64,000 nucleotides of DNA from Nostoc sp. CHAB 5844 (GTDB lineage Bacteria > Cyanobacteriota > Cyanobacteriia > Cyanobacteriales > Nostocaceae). Below are positions 56,804 through 64,000 of the stretch, one piece after another. A program made the position numbers and the translations under genes. The stretch covers positions 42,442 to 106,441 of the forward strand of contig NZ_JAIVFW010000020.1 of the NCBI RefSeq assembly GCF_020829595.1, given 5' to 3'. A model generated the notes under the pieces. It did not search any database. It saw only the letters and a program-made list of their open reading frames with translations, and was not told the DNA's origin. Each line of letters starts with the position of its first letter. The first letter of the stretch is position 1.

Positions 56804-56821
56804 ATAAACTATACGGTTTAG
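56804..56821. promoter_or_regulatory. TetR operator 2
   Basis: ATAAACTATACGGTTTAG has the same AAACTAnnCGGTTTAG pattern as operator 1, at a distance of 31 bp (about three helical turns), and covers the expected transcription start. The two dimers would sit on the same DNA face. Confidence 0.7.
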
Positions 56822-56957
56822 TTTTGTATTTCACGCTTCGTTGTTCTCTAATAACCGTTGGGCATCTACAAGCAAACTGGGTCACGACATTTACCAAAAT
56901 TCTATTTTTCCTGAATTTGAATCAACCTATTTGGAATGGCTTCAAAGGTATGCTATC

Positions 56958-58154
56958 GTGCAGAACTCAAAGCTAGGCAGGCCGATATCTCGTCAGTCAA
57001 TTTTCCGTCCACCCTTTTTGGTCGCCACTATTGTATCTTTAACCATAATTGGCAGCAGTATTTTTACTGTATTGAAATTTCGGGAAGCTGCTAATCAAAG
57101 GGCGCAAGTTCCAGCAACACTGTTGCCAGACATCAAAACGGTAACAGCTTTAGGACGAATCGAACCAAAGGGAAAAGTTATAAAACTCTCAGCTTCGACA
57201 TCAACTGAAGTTAGTCGAGTCGAACAATTGTTAATAAATGAAGGCGATAAGGTAAAAGCAGGACAAATAATTGCTATTTTAGACAACCGCGATCGCTTAG
57301 AAGCAGCATTTAAAGAAGCACAAGAACAAGTAAAAGTCGCCCAGGCTAATCTAAATCGCACCCAAGCAGGTGCAAAACGTGGGGAAATTGCTGCCCAAAC
57401 AGCAAAAATTGCCAGTATAGAAGCAGAACGTCACGGAAATATTGCTTCCCAAGCAGCAACTGTTGCCCGCTGGCAAGCCGAAGTCCGAAACGCTGTAATT
57501 GAAGATAAACGCTATCAAGTGCTTTATCAAGAAGGTGCAATTTCAGTTTCCCAACGAGATAGTAAACGCTTAAATTTAGAAACTGCTCAAAAAAATCTTC
57601 AAGAAGCCCAAGCCCAGTTAAAGCGCATTCAAGCAGCTAGTCAGCAACAAATCAAAGAAGCCACAGCCACACTCGACCAAATTACTGAAGTGCCGAAAGT
57701 CGATGTCGAAGTTGCCCAAGCAGAAGTGAATCGTGCCATAGCAGCAATGAATCAAGCTAAAGTAAATTTACAACCAGCTTACGTGCGATCGCTCCAAGAT
57801 GGTCAAGTATTTGAAATCCACACCCAGCCGGGCGAATTAATCAGCAACGATGGTATTGCGGACATTGGACAAACCAGCCAGATGTATGTTGTTGCTGAAG
57901 TTTACGAAAGTGATATCGGCAAAGTCAGTCCAGGACAAACAGTGCAAATAGTCGGTGATTTTTTACCAATTGAATTGCAAGGAACAGTAGAACGCAAAGG
58001 CTTGCAAGTGCGTCGGCAAAATCTGGTTAACACTGATCCCATGAGTAATATTGATAACAGAGTCGTAGAAGTACATATCCGACTAGATAAAGTATCCAGT
58101 CAAAAAGCAGCCACTCTTAGCAATATGCAGGTTAAAGCCGTAATTCAACTGTGA
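56958..58154 (+). CDS. devB: DevB-like membrane fusion protein of an ABC exporter
   Basis: About 399 residues from a GTG start at 56958, chosen because AAAGG lies about 10 bases upstream and the result begins like the family, with a basic stretch (KLGRPISRQS) and one helix (FLVATIVSLTIIGSSIF). The longer TTG frame at 56841 is a less likely alternative. TALGRIEPKGKVIKLSAST is the DevB signature. The hairpin is a long coiled coil with many Gln and Ala, near residues 140-260 of this form. It links the DevC/DevA pump to a TolC-type outer-membrane channel. Transcribed from the TetR-controlled promoter. Confidence 0.9.
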   Translation: MQNSKLGRPISRQSIFRPPFLVATIVSLTIIGSSIFTVLKFREAANQRAQVPATLLPDIKTVTALGRIEPKGKVIKLSASTSTEVSRVEQLLINEGDKVKAGQIIAILDNRDRLEAAFKEAQEQVKVAQANLNRTQAGAKRGEIAAQTAKIASIEAERHGNIASQAATVARWQAEVRNAVIEDKRYQVLYQEGAISVSQRDSKRLNLETAQKNLQEAQAQLKRIQAASQQQIKEATATLDQITEVPKVDVEVAQAEVNRAIAAMNQAKVNLQPAYVRSLQDGQVFEIHTQPGELISNDGIADIGQTSQMYVVAEVYESDIGKVSPGQTVQIVGDFLPIELQGTVERKGLQVRRQNLVNTDPMSNIDNRVVEVHIRLDKVSSQKAATLSNMQVKAVIQL

Positions 58155-58185
58155 TGAAGGGGCTAGAGGTTAGGGGCTAGAGGCT

Positions 58186-58305
58186 AGTAGGTTGTGTGAA
58201 AGTGGAACCCAACATCTACGCCTAATTAGCCACACGAGTAGTTGAATGGAACTCAGCATCTATACCGAACTTTGTTGGGTTGCGCTACGTTTCACACAAC
58301 CTACT
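58186..58305. repeat. 120-bp inverted-repeat element (MITE-like)
   Basis: The arms 58186-58213 and 58274-58305 are complementary over about 30 bp with a few mismatches and a small gap (AGTAGGTTGTGTGAAA at the left outer end). The element ends just after devB and seems to have split it from devC. No obvious target duplication could be assigned. Confidence 0.7.
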
Positions 58306-58317
58306 TTTCTGAGTTTT

Positions 58318-58346
58318 TACTCAGCACTCAGCACTCAGCACTCAGC
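58318..58346. repeat. Short tandem repeat, CACTCAG type
   Basis: About four seven-base units (ACTCAGC phase) run into the 3' end of the small minus-strand gene. The repeat supplies that gene's last codons, which suggests expansion into a coding region. Confidence 0.8.
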
Positions 58347-58607
58347 AGATTGCTTGCTGCTCCAAAAAAGTTGAAGTGCTGACTCATCAACTATGTAAGC
58401 TGACTCACTATCCCTAATCTGATAAATGAAAGATTCCTTACCCGGAGGTACACGAGCGATCGTCACGCCAATGCGTTTAAGACCGACAGCACGCCCAAGG
58501 AACCGTAAATAAATTTCTGAATTGGGATTGAGCGGATGATGAAACTCAAACGCATCCATTGAATTAATGTCTGCTGCTTTCAGCAGAGAATGTTGTTGAT
58601 CAGTCAC
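58335..58607 (-). pseudogene. Truncated cupin-domain protein gene
   Basis: The 90-residue product resembles the N-terminal part of cupin proteins: FHHPLNPNSEIYLRFLGRAV, then IGVTIARVPPGKESFIYQI. In full-length relatives the next residues form the metal-binding cupin barrel, but here the sequence changes to SESAYIVDESALQLFWSSKQ and stops inside a heptamer repeat. The barrel and its histidines are missing. It is probably a decayed fragment left at an insertion point between devB and devC. A shortened but working protein is possible. Confidence 0.6.
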
Positions 58608-58700
58608 GTTGATGTCCTCCTATCAAGTTAGCAAACGGTCTGAACACCACAATAAAGCCTAAATTTACTTTTCTTTTCCTGTAATTACGAATTACCAATT

Positions 58701-59876
58701 ATGATTAGGCTGATCAAACAAATGCAGCTACGTACACCTTTAGGATGGCTGCAATTGAGTCATGAAAAAAGTCGTTTGTTGGTAGCATTATCAGGTATTG
58801 CCTTTGCTGATGTGCTGATGTTTATGCAGCTTGGCTTTGAAACTGCATTGTATGACAGTAACACACGACTGCATCGGAGTTTACAAGCAGATATTGTATT
58901 ACTAAGTCCCCAAGCGCGTAATTTGCAAAGTATGTCTTCGTTTTCGCGGCGACGACTGTACCAAGCGATGGATGTGCCAGGGGTAAAGTCAGCCGAGGCA
59001 ATGTATTTCAGTAACAGTATTTGGAAGAATCCCCAAACGCGACGTGAGACGGGGGTGTTATTGATTGGGTTCAACCCAAATAAGCCAGCATTTGACTTAC
59101 CAGATGTTAACCAACAATTGCAGACGATCGCTTTACCTGATAATGTTCTGTTTGACCGTGGTGCTAGAGGTGATTACCAACAAGCGATCGCCCAAATTGA
59201 TCAAGGTAAAATCCTCACCACGGAAATAGAACGGCGCACAATTAGGATTACTGGATTATTTCAAGTTGGTGCGTCTTTTGGGGCGGATGGCAGTTTAATT
59301 ACTAGCGATCAGAACTTTTTGCGGATATTTTCTCGTAGAGAGTCAAGTACTATCAGTTTGGGTTTAATTCAGGTAAAACCTGGCTATGACTCGAAAAAGG
59401 TAGCAATGGCATTGAAATCACATTTAAGAGATGATGTCAAGGTGCTAACTCATACAGAATTTATTGAATTTGAGAATAATTTTTGGCGAACAAACTCACC
59501 TATTGGGTTTATTTTTAGCCTTGGTGTGTCAATGGGGTTTGTTGTTGGGGTGATTATTGTCTATCAAGTTCTTTCGGCTGATGTTAATGCTCATATCAAA
59601 GAATATGCTACTTTTAAAGCGATCGGATATCGCAATTACTATTTGCTCAGTGTAGTGTTTGAAGAGGCGTTAATTTTAGCATTACTGGGTTTTATTCCCG
59701 GACTAGCAGTATCTTTAGGACTTTATCAGATAACTCGCGCCGCCACAAATTTACCAATGTATATGACTTTAATCCGGGGATTACAAGTCATAATTTTAAC
59801 TTTTATCATGTGTGCTATTTCAGGAGCGATCGCTACCCGTAAACTTCAATCTGCTGACCCGGCTGATATGTTTTAA
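58701..59876 (+). CDS. devC: DevC-like ABC exporter permease
   Basis: A 391-residue FtsX-type permease with four helices: one near residues 27-48 (LLVALSGIAFADVLMFMQLG), then a large outside domain (about 50-260), then three helices near 270-290, 320-345 and 360-378. RTPLGWLQLSHEKSRLL at the start and SADPADMF at the end are typical of DevC. It pairs with DevA and DevB to export a substrate across the cell envelope; DevBCA in heterocysts exports glycolipids, but paralogues exist. It lies 546 bp after devB instead of directly following it. Confidence 0.92.
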   Translation: MIRLIKQMQLRTPLGWLQLSHEKSRLLVALSGIAFADVLMFMQLGFETALYDSNTRLHRSLQADIVLLSPQARNLQSMSSFSRRRLYQAMDVPGVKSAEAMYFSNSIWKNPQTRRETGVLLIGFNPNKPAFDLPDVNQQLQTIALPDNVLFDRGARGDYQQAIAQIDQGKILTTEIERRTIRITGLFQVGASFGADGSLITSDQNFLRIFSRRESSTISLGLIQVKPGYDSKKVAMALKSHLRDDVKVLTHTEFIEFENNFWRTNSPIGFIFSLGVSMGFVVGVIIVYQVLSADVNAHIKEYATFKAIGYRNYYLLSVVFEEALILALLGFIPGLAVSLGLYQITRAATNLPMYMTLIRGLQVIILTFIMCAISGAIATRKLQSADPADMF

Positions 59877-59943
59877 AAGTCAAGCGATCGCATGAGAAAT
59901 GCAAGATGCGATCGCCCGTCATGTAAGTTGCGTTGCTGAGTTA

Positions 59944-60100
59944 CTATTTTAAACTTAATTCAACACGCCCTTTTTCTTTTAGTTCGTCTAAAACATCAGA
60001 GGGAATATTGGTTATTCTTGAATATGCAGAAAGATTGCGTTTAGAGGCTGGAGAATCCCCATTAGCTCACAGACTCCGTGCTGAAGGATTGATTAAATGA
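59944..60100 (+). pseudogene. Possible gene remnant between devC and the Uma2 gene
   Basis: An open frame without start codon ends at 60098-60100 and reads EYAERLRLEAGESPLAHRLR near its end, which has a coding-like composition. The opposite strand also has a plausible tail. No family is recognised. This may be debris of the rearrangement that separated devC from devA. Confidence 0.3.
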
Positions 60101-60171
60101 GCCTCAATCTTTATTTGCGATCGCTAAATCTTTTCGGGTGCGTATAGCCTATTACAAATAGACAAAAATAT

Positions 60172-60759
60172 TCACCAAATTTCCGCCAAATCCAAAACAA
60201 ACCCTGGTAAAACATCCTCTCCCGATAAAGTTTGTGGACTTTGCAAAATTTCAACTTCTCGATTATGGCGATAAATTTCTACCTGCTGCTGTTGGCGATT
60301 AATTAACCATCCTAGTCTTGCGCCATTATCCATATATTCCCTCATTTTGGCGCGTGTCTTTTCTAGGGAATCACTAGGAGACATTAATTCAACCACAAAA
60401 TCGGGACACAAAGGAGCAAATCTTTCTTTTTCGGCTTGAGTCAAAGCGTTCCACCGTTCCATTTTCACCCAAGACGCATCTGGCGATCGCTCTGCACCGT
60501 TAGGAAGTTTGAAACCAGCAGAAGAGTCAAAGGATTTTCCTAGCTGATTCTGGCGACTCCAAGCTCTTAACTGATAAGTTAGATCGGCATTACGATCACC
60601 AGTTTCGCTTCCTGTAGGTGGCATAATAACTAATTCCCCTGTAGCTGTACGCTCGAATCTCAAGTCACGATTATTTTGACAAAGCTGAAAAAATTGCTCG
60701 TCAGTTAAGTCAATAGTTAATTCGAGGGGAACAGGTAAACTGACGGTGTTAGTGTTCAT
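60172..60759 (-). CDS. Uma2-family (DUF820) restriction-endonuclease-like protein
   Basis: About 195 residues from the ATG at 60759; the 44 codons before it (from 60891) are not family-like. LTDEQFFQLCQNNRDLRFER is the conserved opening. The nuclease-like core carries the acidic residue of ERSPDASWVK and, about 40 residues on, DFVVELMSPSDSLEKTRAKM with the E-x-K-like end. Such genes are present in many copies in filamentous cyanobacteria and are thought to derive from mobile elements. This one is inserted, on the opposite strand, between devC and devA. Confidence 0.9.
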   Translation of the reverse strand: MNTNTVSLPVPLELTIDLTDEQFFQLCQNNRDLRFERTATGELVIMPPTGSETGDRNADLTYQLRAWSRQNQLGKSFDSSAGFKLPNGAERSPDASWVKMERWNALTQAEKERFAPLCPDFVVELMSPSDSLEKTRAKMREYMDNGARLGWLINRQQQQVEIYRHNREVEILQSPQTLSGEDVLPGFVLDLAEIW

Positions 60760-60954
60760 ATTATCTGTACAAAGAGCAGCAATATATTTCTCAATTTTAG
60801 TATCGTTCTTGTAGCGATTGTCTGAGCTTAATCGCCTCTTTTGTAGCAGTGTAATACTTTCTACACATATGGATATTTTTTCATAAATCAAATCTGATTC
60901 TGAGTATCAAGGACAAAAAATCATAATTATCCCTGATTTCATCACGACTTACTT

Positions 60955-61647
60955 ATGAATCACAAACCCATTATTGCCATTGACAATCTCAATCACTACT
61001 TTGGTTACGGGCCACTGCGTAAGCAAGTTTTATTTAAAATCAACTTAGAGATTCATGCTGGTGAAATTATTATTTTGACAGGCCCTTCTGGTTCTGGTAA
61101 GACTACTTTATTGACTTTAGTAGGTGGGCTGCGCTCTCCACAGTTTGGCAGCTTGCAGGTTTTAGGTCAAGAACTTCGCGGTGCTACAGCAGAACAATTA
61201 GTGCAGACACGCCGCCATAACGGTTATATCTTTCAAGCACACAACCTACATGGTAGTTTGACAGCAGTTCAGAACGTCAAAATCGGTTTAGAATTACACC
61301 CGCATATTAGCCCACAAGAAATACAAACTCGTCCAATTCAGATGTTAGAGCAGGTTGGCTTGGGAAATCACTTACATTACTATCCTGATAAACTTTCAGG
61401 TGGGCAGAAACAAAGAGTTGCGATCGCCCGTGCCTTGGTAAGTTATCCTCAAATTGTCTTAGCCGATGAACCTACCGCCGCCCTTGATAGTCAGTCCGGC
61501 CGAGATGTGGTGAACCTGATGCAAAAACTTGCCAAAGAACAAGGCTGTACCATCTTGATGGTGACTCATGATCATCGGATTTTAGATATTGCCGATCGCA
61601 TTGTGCAGATGGAAGATGGCAAGCTAGTGCAAGCAGCTAGGAAGTAA
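60955..61647 (+). CDS. devA: DevA-like ABC exporter ATPase
   Basis: A 230-residue ABC ATPase. Walker A is GPSGSGKTTL near residue 43, the Q-loop follows GYIFQAHNL, the signature is LSGGQKQRVAIARAL near residue 146, Walker B is IVLADEPTAALD, and the H-loop is MVTHDHR. It powers the DevC permease and belongs to the MacB/LolD-like exporter group. It lies 1.08 kb after devC, across the Uma2 gene, so it may now be expressed from its own promoter. A strong terminator follows. Confidence 0.93.
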   Translation: MNHKPIIAIDNLNHYFGYGPLRKQVLFKINLEIHAGEIIILTGPSGSGKTTLLTLVGGLRSPQFGSLQVLGQELRGATAEQLVQTRRHNGYIFQAHNLHGSLTAVQNVKIGLELHPHISPQEIQTRPIQMLEQVGLGNHLHYYPDKLSGGQKQRVAIARALVSYPQIVLADEPTAALDSQSGRDVVNLMQKLAKEQGCTILMVTHDHRILDIADRIVQMEDGKLVQAARK

Positions 61648-61686
61648 AATTATTCACAAATTTGTCGCGTGTTTGCAATATCGTCG

Positions 61687-61702
61687 TCACACGTATGTGT
61701 GA
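61687..61702. promoter_or_regulatory. 16-bp inverted repeat after devA
   Basis: TCACAC-GTAT-GTGTGA is a perfect 6-4-6 inverted repeat, about 40 bp after devA. It could be a protein site or a small RNA hairpin; no function is known. Confidence 0.4.
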
Positions 61703-61746
61703 TATTAGATGCTGTATTTGGTTACAAAATGCTTTTTTTGGGTATG

Positions 61747-61770
61747 AGGTAGGTCTTCCTACCTTTTTTT
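61747..61770 (+). terminator. Rho-independent terminator of devA
   Basis: AGGTAGG (61747-61753) pairs with CCTACCT (61758-61764) across a 4-nt loop and is followed by six T bases. Confidence 0.9.
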
Positions 61771-62039
61771 ATTTATTAAAAGGGAATAGGAAACAGGAAA
61801 ATCAACCTCCTCAAATGATCTAATATAAGCAAGCCAGATCAATCATTGTGAGAGCCACAACTGCCTATTTTTGCCTGATCATACTTAGTATAGGTATATC
61901 TAGAGAAGATTATTTGACTTGTCACGAACTTTAAAAAATAACCGTAATTGTACTAAATTCTTTTTGATTCTCCTCAAGGAAACTAGATACAGAAAAATAT
62001 TAAAACTTACTTTTGTAAGTTTTGAGGAGTAATGATTTT
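61771..62039. other. Gap before the small exported protein gene
   Basis: Part of a 392-bp gap after devA that also holds the hairpin and terminator listed above. A GAGGAG ribosome site near 62025-62030 marks the ATG at 62040. Otherwise AT-rich, with no gene. Confidence 0.6.
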
Positions 62040-62495
62040 ATGTTTAAAAACCAAAAATCTGTATCGAAATTAATAGGAATTTGGACGTTTCTCTTACTTT
62101 TTATATTTAAAGGAATTTGTCTTAAACCTGCTTACGCACAATTATCAACCTTAGATAAATGTGCTACTGATCCGGAATGTGTTGCTGCTGTAGGTTCGGA
62201 ATTAGCTCCTGTAGTTTCTGCTCCAACTGGTGTTGGTTATGGTGCTTCAACTCTTAGCACTAGTACATCTATTGGCTCCACTAGCGTGTTTGTAAGGTCT
62301 GCTGCTGGGATTGCAATTGTTGGAAGTAGTGCTGCTGGAGGGTATGCAATTTGGCGGCATTGGAGCCAAGCTCAAAACGAGCAGGTTCAGAAAAAAGCTA
62401 AAGAAAAATACTGTGTTACTTACCCTACTGATTTTGAAGTTTGTGCTAGTTGGATTTTTCATGGATCACTCACGTTAGGAAATCGATATGCCTAA
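62040..62495 (+). CDS. Small exported protein of unknown function
   Basis: About 151 residues from the ATG at 62040, with a GAGGAG ribosome site about 10 bases upstream. The N-terminus is a Sec signal with a hydrophobic core (IGIWTFLLLFIFKGICL) and likely cleavage after PAYA-Q near residue 34. The mature protein has four cysteines (in KCATDPEC, and later KYCVTY and VCASW) that could form disulfides, a Ser/Thr-rich segment, and a Gly/Ala helix (AAGIAIVGSSAAGGYAIW). No family is recognised. It sits 38 bp before the zinc-ribbon-like gene. Confidence 0.7.
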   Translation: MFKNQKSVSKLIGIWTFLLLFIFKGICLKPAYAQLSTLDKCATDPECVAAVGSELAPVVSAPTGVGYGASTLSTSTSIGSTSVFVRSAAGIAIVGSSAAGGYAIWRHWSQAQNEQVQKKAKEKYCVTYPTDFEVCASWIFHGSLTLGNRYA

Positions 62496-62533
62496 AATAT
62501 GTTGTTTAATTACTATCGTTAGGAAATATTTTT

Positions 62534-62902
62534 ATGCCCAAAATTAGTTGTTTGTGTGGTGAACTCATTAACTTATCCCCAATTCCAAATCGGCAAGGTT
62601 TTAAGCTTGTTTGGGAACCATTAATTGAAAAGCTTGCTGAGAATTTAGTTGCTGCACATCAGCAAGCTGAATCCGATGAAAAGTTTGAAAGACAGGTCTA
62701 TAAACTTTTAATTCCTACAAGACCAAAGCCAGAATTTCCACAAGTGTATGAATGCCCTCACTGCAAAAGACTAGCTGTGTTAGCCCGTGCTTCTGACCGT
62801 GAAATTACATTCTGGTATCAGCAAGAACGGGCAAACACAGATATAGATTCATTACGTTCCTTAGTTGAGAAAACAATAGATAATCAGGGTGATGCGATTT
62901 GA
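62534..62902 (+). CDS. Small zinc-ribbon-like protein of unknown function
   Basis: A 122-residue protein with two cysteine pairs, CLC near residue 6-8 and CPHC near residue 75-78, separated by a helical region. The pairs could bind one zinc. No catalytic motif is seen, and the family is not recognised. It is probably co-transcribed with the exported protein 38 bp upstream, although it is itself cytoplasmic. Confidence 0.65.
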   Translation: MPKISCLCGELINLSPIPNRQGFKLVWEPLIEKLAENLVAAHQQAESDEKFERQVYKLLIPTRPKPEFPQVYECPHCKRLAVLARASDREITFWYQQERANTDIDSLRSLVEKTIDNQGDAI

Positions 62903-63013
62903 TACCCCATAAGCTAAAACCTTGATTCTTTTGTTAATCGAATTACGTGAAGAACAGGGTTACGTTTAATCAAAGTCCTACTAAAAAGCTTAGTTATAAT
63001 CAACGCACTACAA

Positions 63014-63047
63014 AGAGGCAGCAAAGAAATATTTCCTTGCTACCTCT
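63014..63047 (-). terminator. Terminator after the DUF1995 gene
   Basis: An 11-bp stem (63014-63024 with 63037-63047) has one G-U pair in the minus-strand RNA and is followed by a short T-run. Confidence 0.5.
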
Positions 63048-63053
63048 GTTTGA

Positions 63054-63788
63054 CTAACTACTCAACGCTTTGATAAACCGTTGCAAACTCTTAAACACAC
63101 TGGGCTTTTTCACGGGTGCAGCATCAGTTGATGTCTGCGATCGCCCTTGCATGAGAAGATAATCTATGTCATCACCTGATGGTTTTTTGGGCAGTTCCGC
63201 AATTTTTTCCCAAGTTTCTCCCTTTTGTACCAACACTTCCCACTGTCCGGGATAGGAACGAAATACAGCAGTGTTCTCATCCACTGGACGCAGGTAATAA
63301 CAAGATTCAATGGTATTGATGAAACGATCGCGGATTTGTCTGGCAGCGTAACCAATACCCACAATGCCAGAATCTTGTAGGCGTGGATTTAACATAACTA
63401 AAGCGCGATCGCCGATAATTTCACAAACTTTTTCTAGTTGCGGTACTTCTACAGCTGTGGGGGCAACAAATAAGAAAATTTCGTCTTCTGGCTGAATTTT
63501 AGACTGAATCGAAGCCGCTCTACCTGTACCAATATCAATAATTTGGAATGGTGCATCTACCCAATCTCGAAGGGCTAAGGCTGCACCACCAGCATCGGCA
63601 AAGAAAACTTTCAGACGAGACTCGTATTCAGCAAATAGCGGCAGAAATTGTTCGGCTACAGGCATAGGTTTGAGTTCGGGGAACAGTAACTCTACTTGCA
63701 GACGAGTGTAACCATCTGCCAAAGCGGCTTTAGTAGCTTCACGGGCTTGAGCGATCGCATCTTCAAGTGTATTGGGAAGTTGGCTCAT
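63054..63788 (-). CDS. DUF1995-family protein (LPA3-like)
   Basis: A 244-residue soluble protein. LPNTLEDAIAQAREATKAAL at the start, then RLQVELLFPELKPM, are the DUF1995 opening; FLFVAPTAVEVPQLEKVCEI and VMLNPRLQDSGIVGIGYAAR complete the domain. Plant relatives (LPA3) are needed for photosystem II assembly, which may also apply to cyanobacteria. It ends in a short basic tail (KSLQRFIKALSS). It is transcribed away from the gene at the window edge. Confidence 0.85.
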   Translation of the reverse strand: MSQLPNTLEDAIAQAREATKAALADGYTRLQVELLFPELKPMPVAEQFLPLFAEYESRLKVFFADAGGAALALRDWVDAPFQIIDIGTGRAASIQSKIQPEDEIFLFVAPTAVEVPQLEKVCEIIGDRALVMLNPRLQDSGIVGIGYAARQIRDRFINTIESCYYLRPVDENTAVFRSYPGQWEVLVQKGETWEKIAELPKKPSGDDIDYLLMQGRSQTSTDAAPVKKPSVFKSLQRFIKALSS

Positions 63789-63917
63789 AGTTTATATCGA
63801 GTTTGAGAAATTGAATCACCAATGCCTAATTCTTGCAGTTTTACAGTCAAGCGATCGCGCCGCATTCGTTTTGATTGCTAAACTAAAAAACAACCCTTAC
63901 CCCTGCAAAGGTGTTTT

Positions 63918-64000
63918 ATGACCTCTGCAATCAATCCAGCTACTGAAGAACTCACTCCTTTCCCAGACCATACGCAGCTACCGGAGTCTGATGGTACATT
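63918..64000 (+). CDS. Start of a probable Uma2-family gene (cut by window edge)
   Basis: Only 27 residues are visible, starting at the ATG at 63918 with an AAAGG ribosome site just before it. TPFPDHTQLPESDGT matches the N-terminus of one subgroup of cyanobacterial Uma2-family proteins. The rest lies beyond the window, so the call rests on this short piece. Confidence 0.5.
   Translation, partial: MTSAINPATEELTPFPDHTQLPESDGT

Noticed and set aside
58318..58346. Tandem repeats as a possible CRISPR
   Set aside because: Units are seven bases with no spacers; this is a heptamer repeat, as is the one at 51414-51441.
59944..60100. Toxin-antitoxin gene pair
   Set aside because: Only a short tail without a start codon is readable on either strand, and no known family could be matched.
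56958..61647. devBCA as the heterocyst glycolipid exporter
   Set aside because: Several paralogues exist in these bacteria, and the adjacent TetR gene and operators suggest a substrate-induced exporter instead; left open.

Overview
The window looks like a filamentous, probably nitrogen-fixing (Nostocales-type) cyanobacterium. Evidence: the palindrome GCGATCGC (HIP1) occurs at least 35 times by eye; heptameric tandem repeats and small inverted-repeat elements lie between genes; and the genes include cyanobacterial types (DevBCA exporter, a short cyanobacterial Hfq beside dapF, a DUF1995 protein, Uma2-type nuclease genes, a stand-alone H-NOX beside its histidine kinase). No rRNA, tRNA or CRISPR array was seen.

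Region 1 (1-1115) is the 3' end of a large unidentified propeller-like protein, closed by a strong two-way terminator. Region 2 (1228-38604) is a roughly 37 kb gene train, entirely on the minus strand, for making a complex surface or exopolysaccharide. It holds about ten GT4-type glycosyltransferases, two GT2 enzymes, an exostosin-like GT47, a GT39/ArnT-like membrane transferase, a Wzy-like polymerase, a Wzx-like flippase, GDP-mannose 4,6-dehydratase, a second SDR, a FAD oxidoreductase, an asparagine synthase, two FkbM and four other methyltransferases, an SGNH hydrolase, a 2OG-Fe oxygenase, and two exported or surface-type proteins. A GT2, a pair of ArnE/F-like small transporters and the ArnT-like enzyme could form a lipid-linked-sugar branch. 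The chain-length/tyrosine kinase gene wzc (39951-42119) faces away on the plus strand across a 1.35 kb non-coding gap. No Wza exporter and no initiating phosphoglycosyl transferase are in the window.

Region 3 (42363-54066) is mostly housekeeping and sensing: tex, dapF, hfq and a KefB-like antiporter surround a small block made of a methyltransferase, a heme-oxygenase-like di-iron oxidase (HDO), an H-NOX nitric oxide sensor and its kinase, with a divergent 2OG-Fe oxygenase. A perfect 19-bp palindrome precedes the H-NOX gene. This block is the best candidate for an undescribed small-molecule system.

Region 4 (54405-61770) has a GT39 membrane protein, a TetR regulator and a devB-devC-devA exporter. 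Two identical-pattern operators 31 bp apart overlap a near-consensus promoter in front of devB. The devBCA genes, usually contiguous, are split here by a 120-bp inverted-repeat element, a truncated cupin gene and a minus-strand Uma2 gene. Region 5 (61771-64000) holds two small unidentified genes, a DUF1995 gene and the start of another probable Uma2-type gene.
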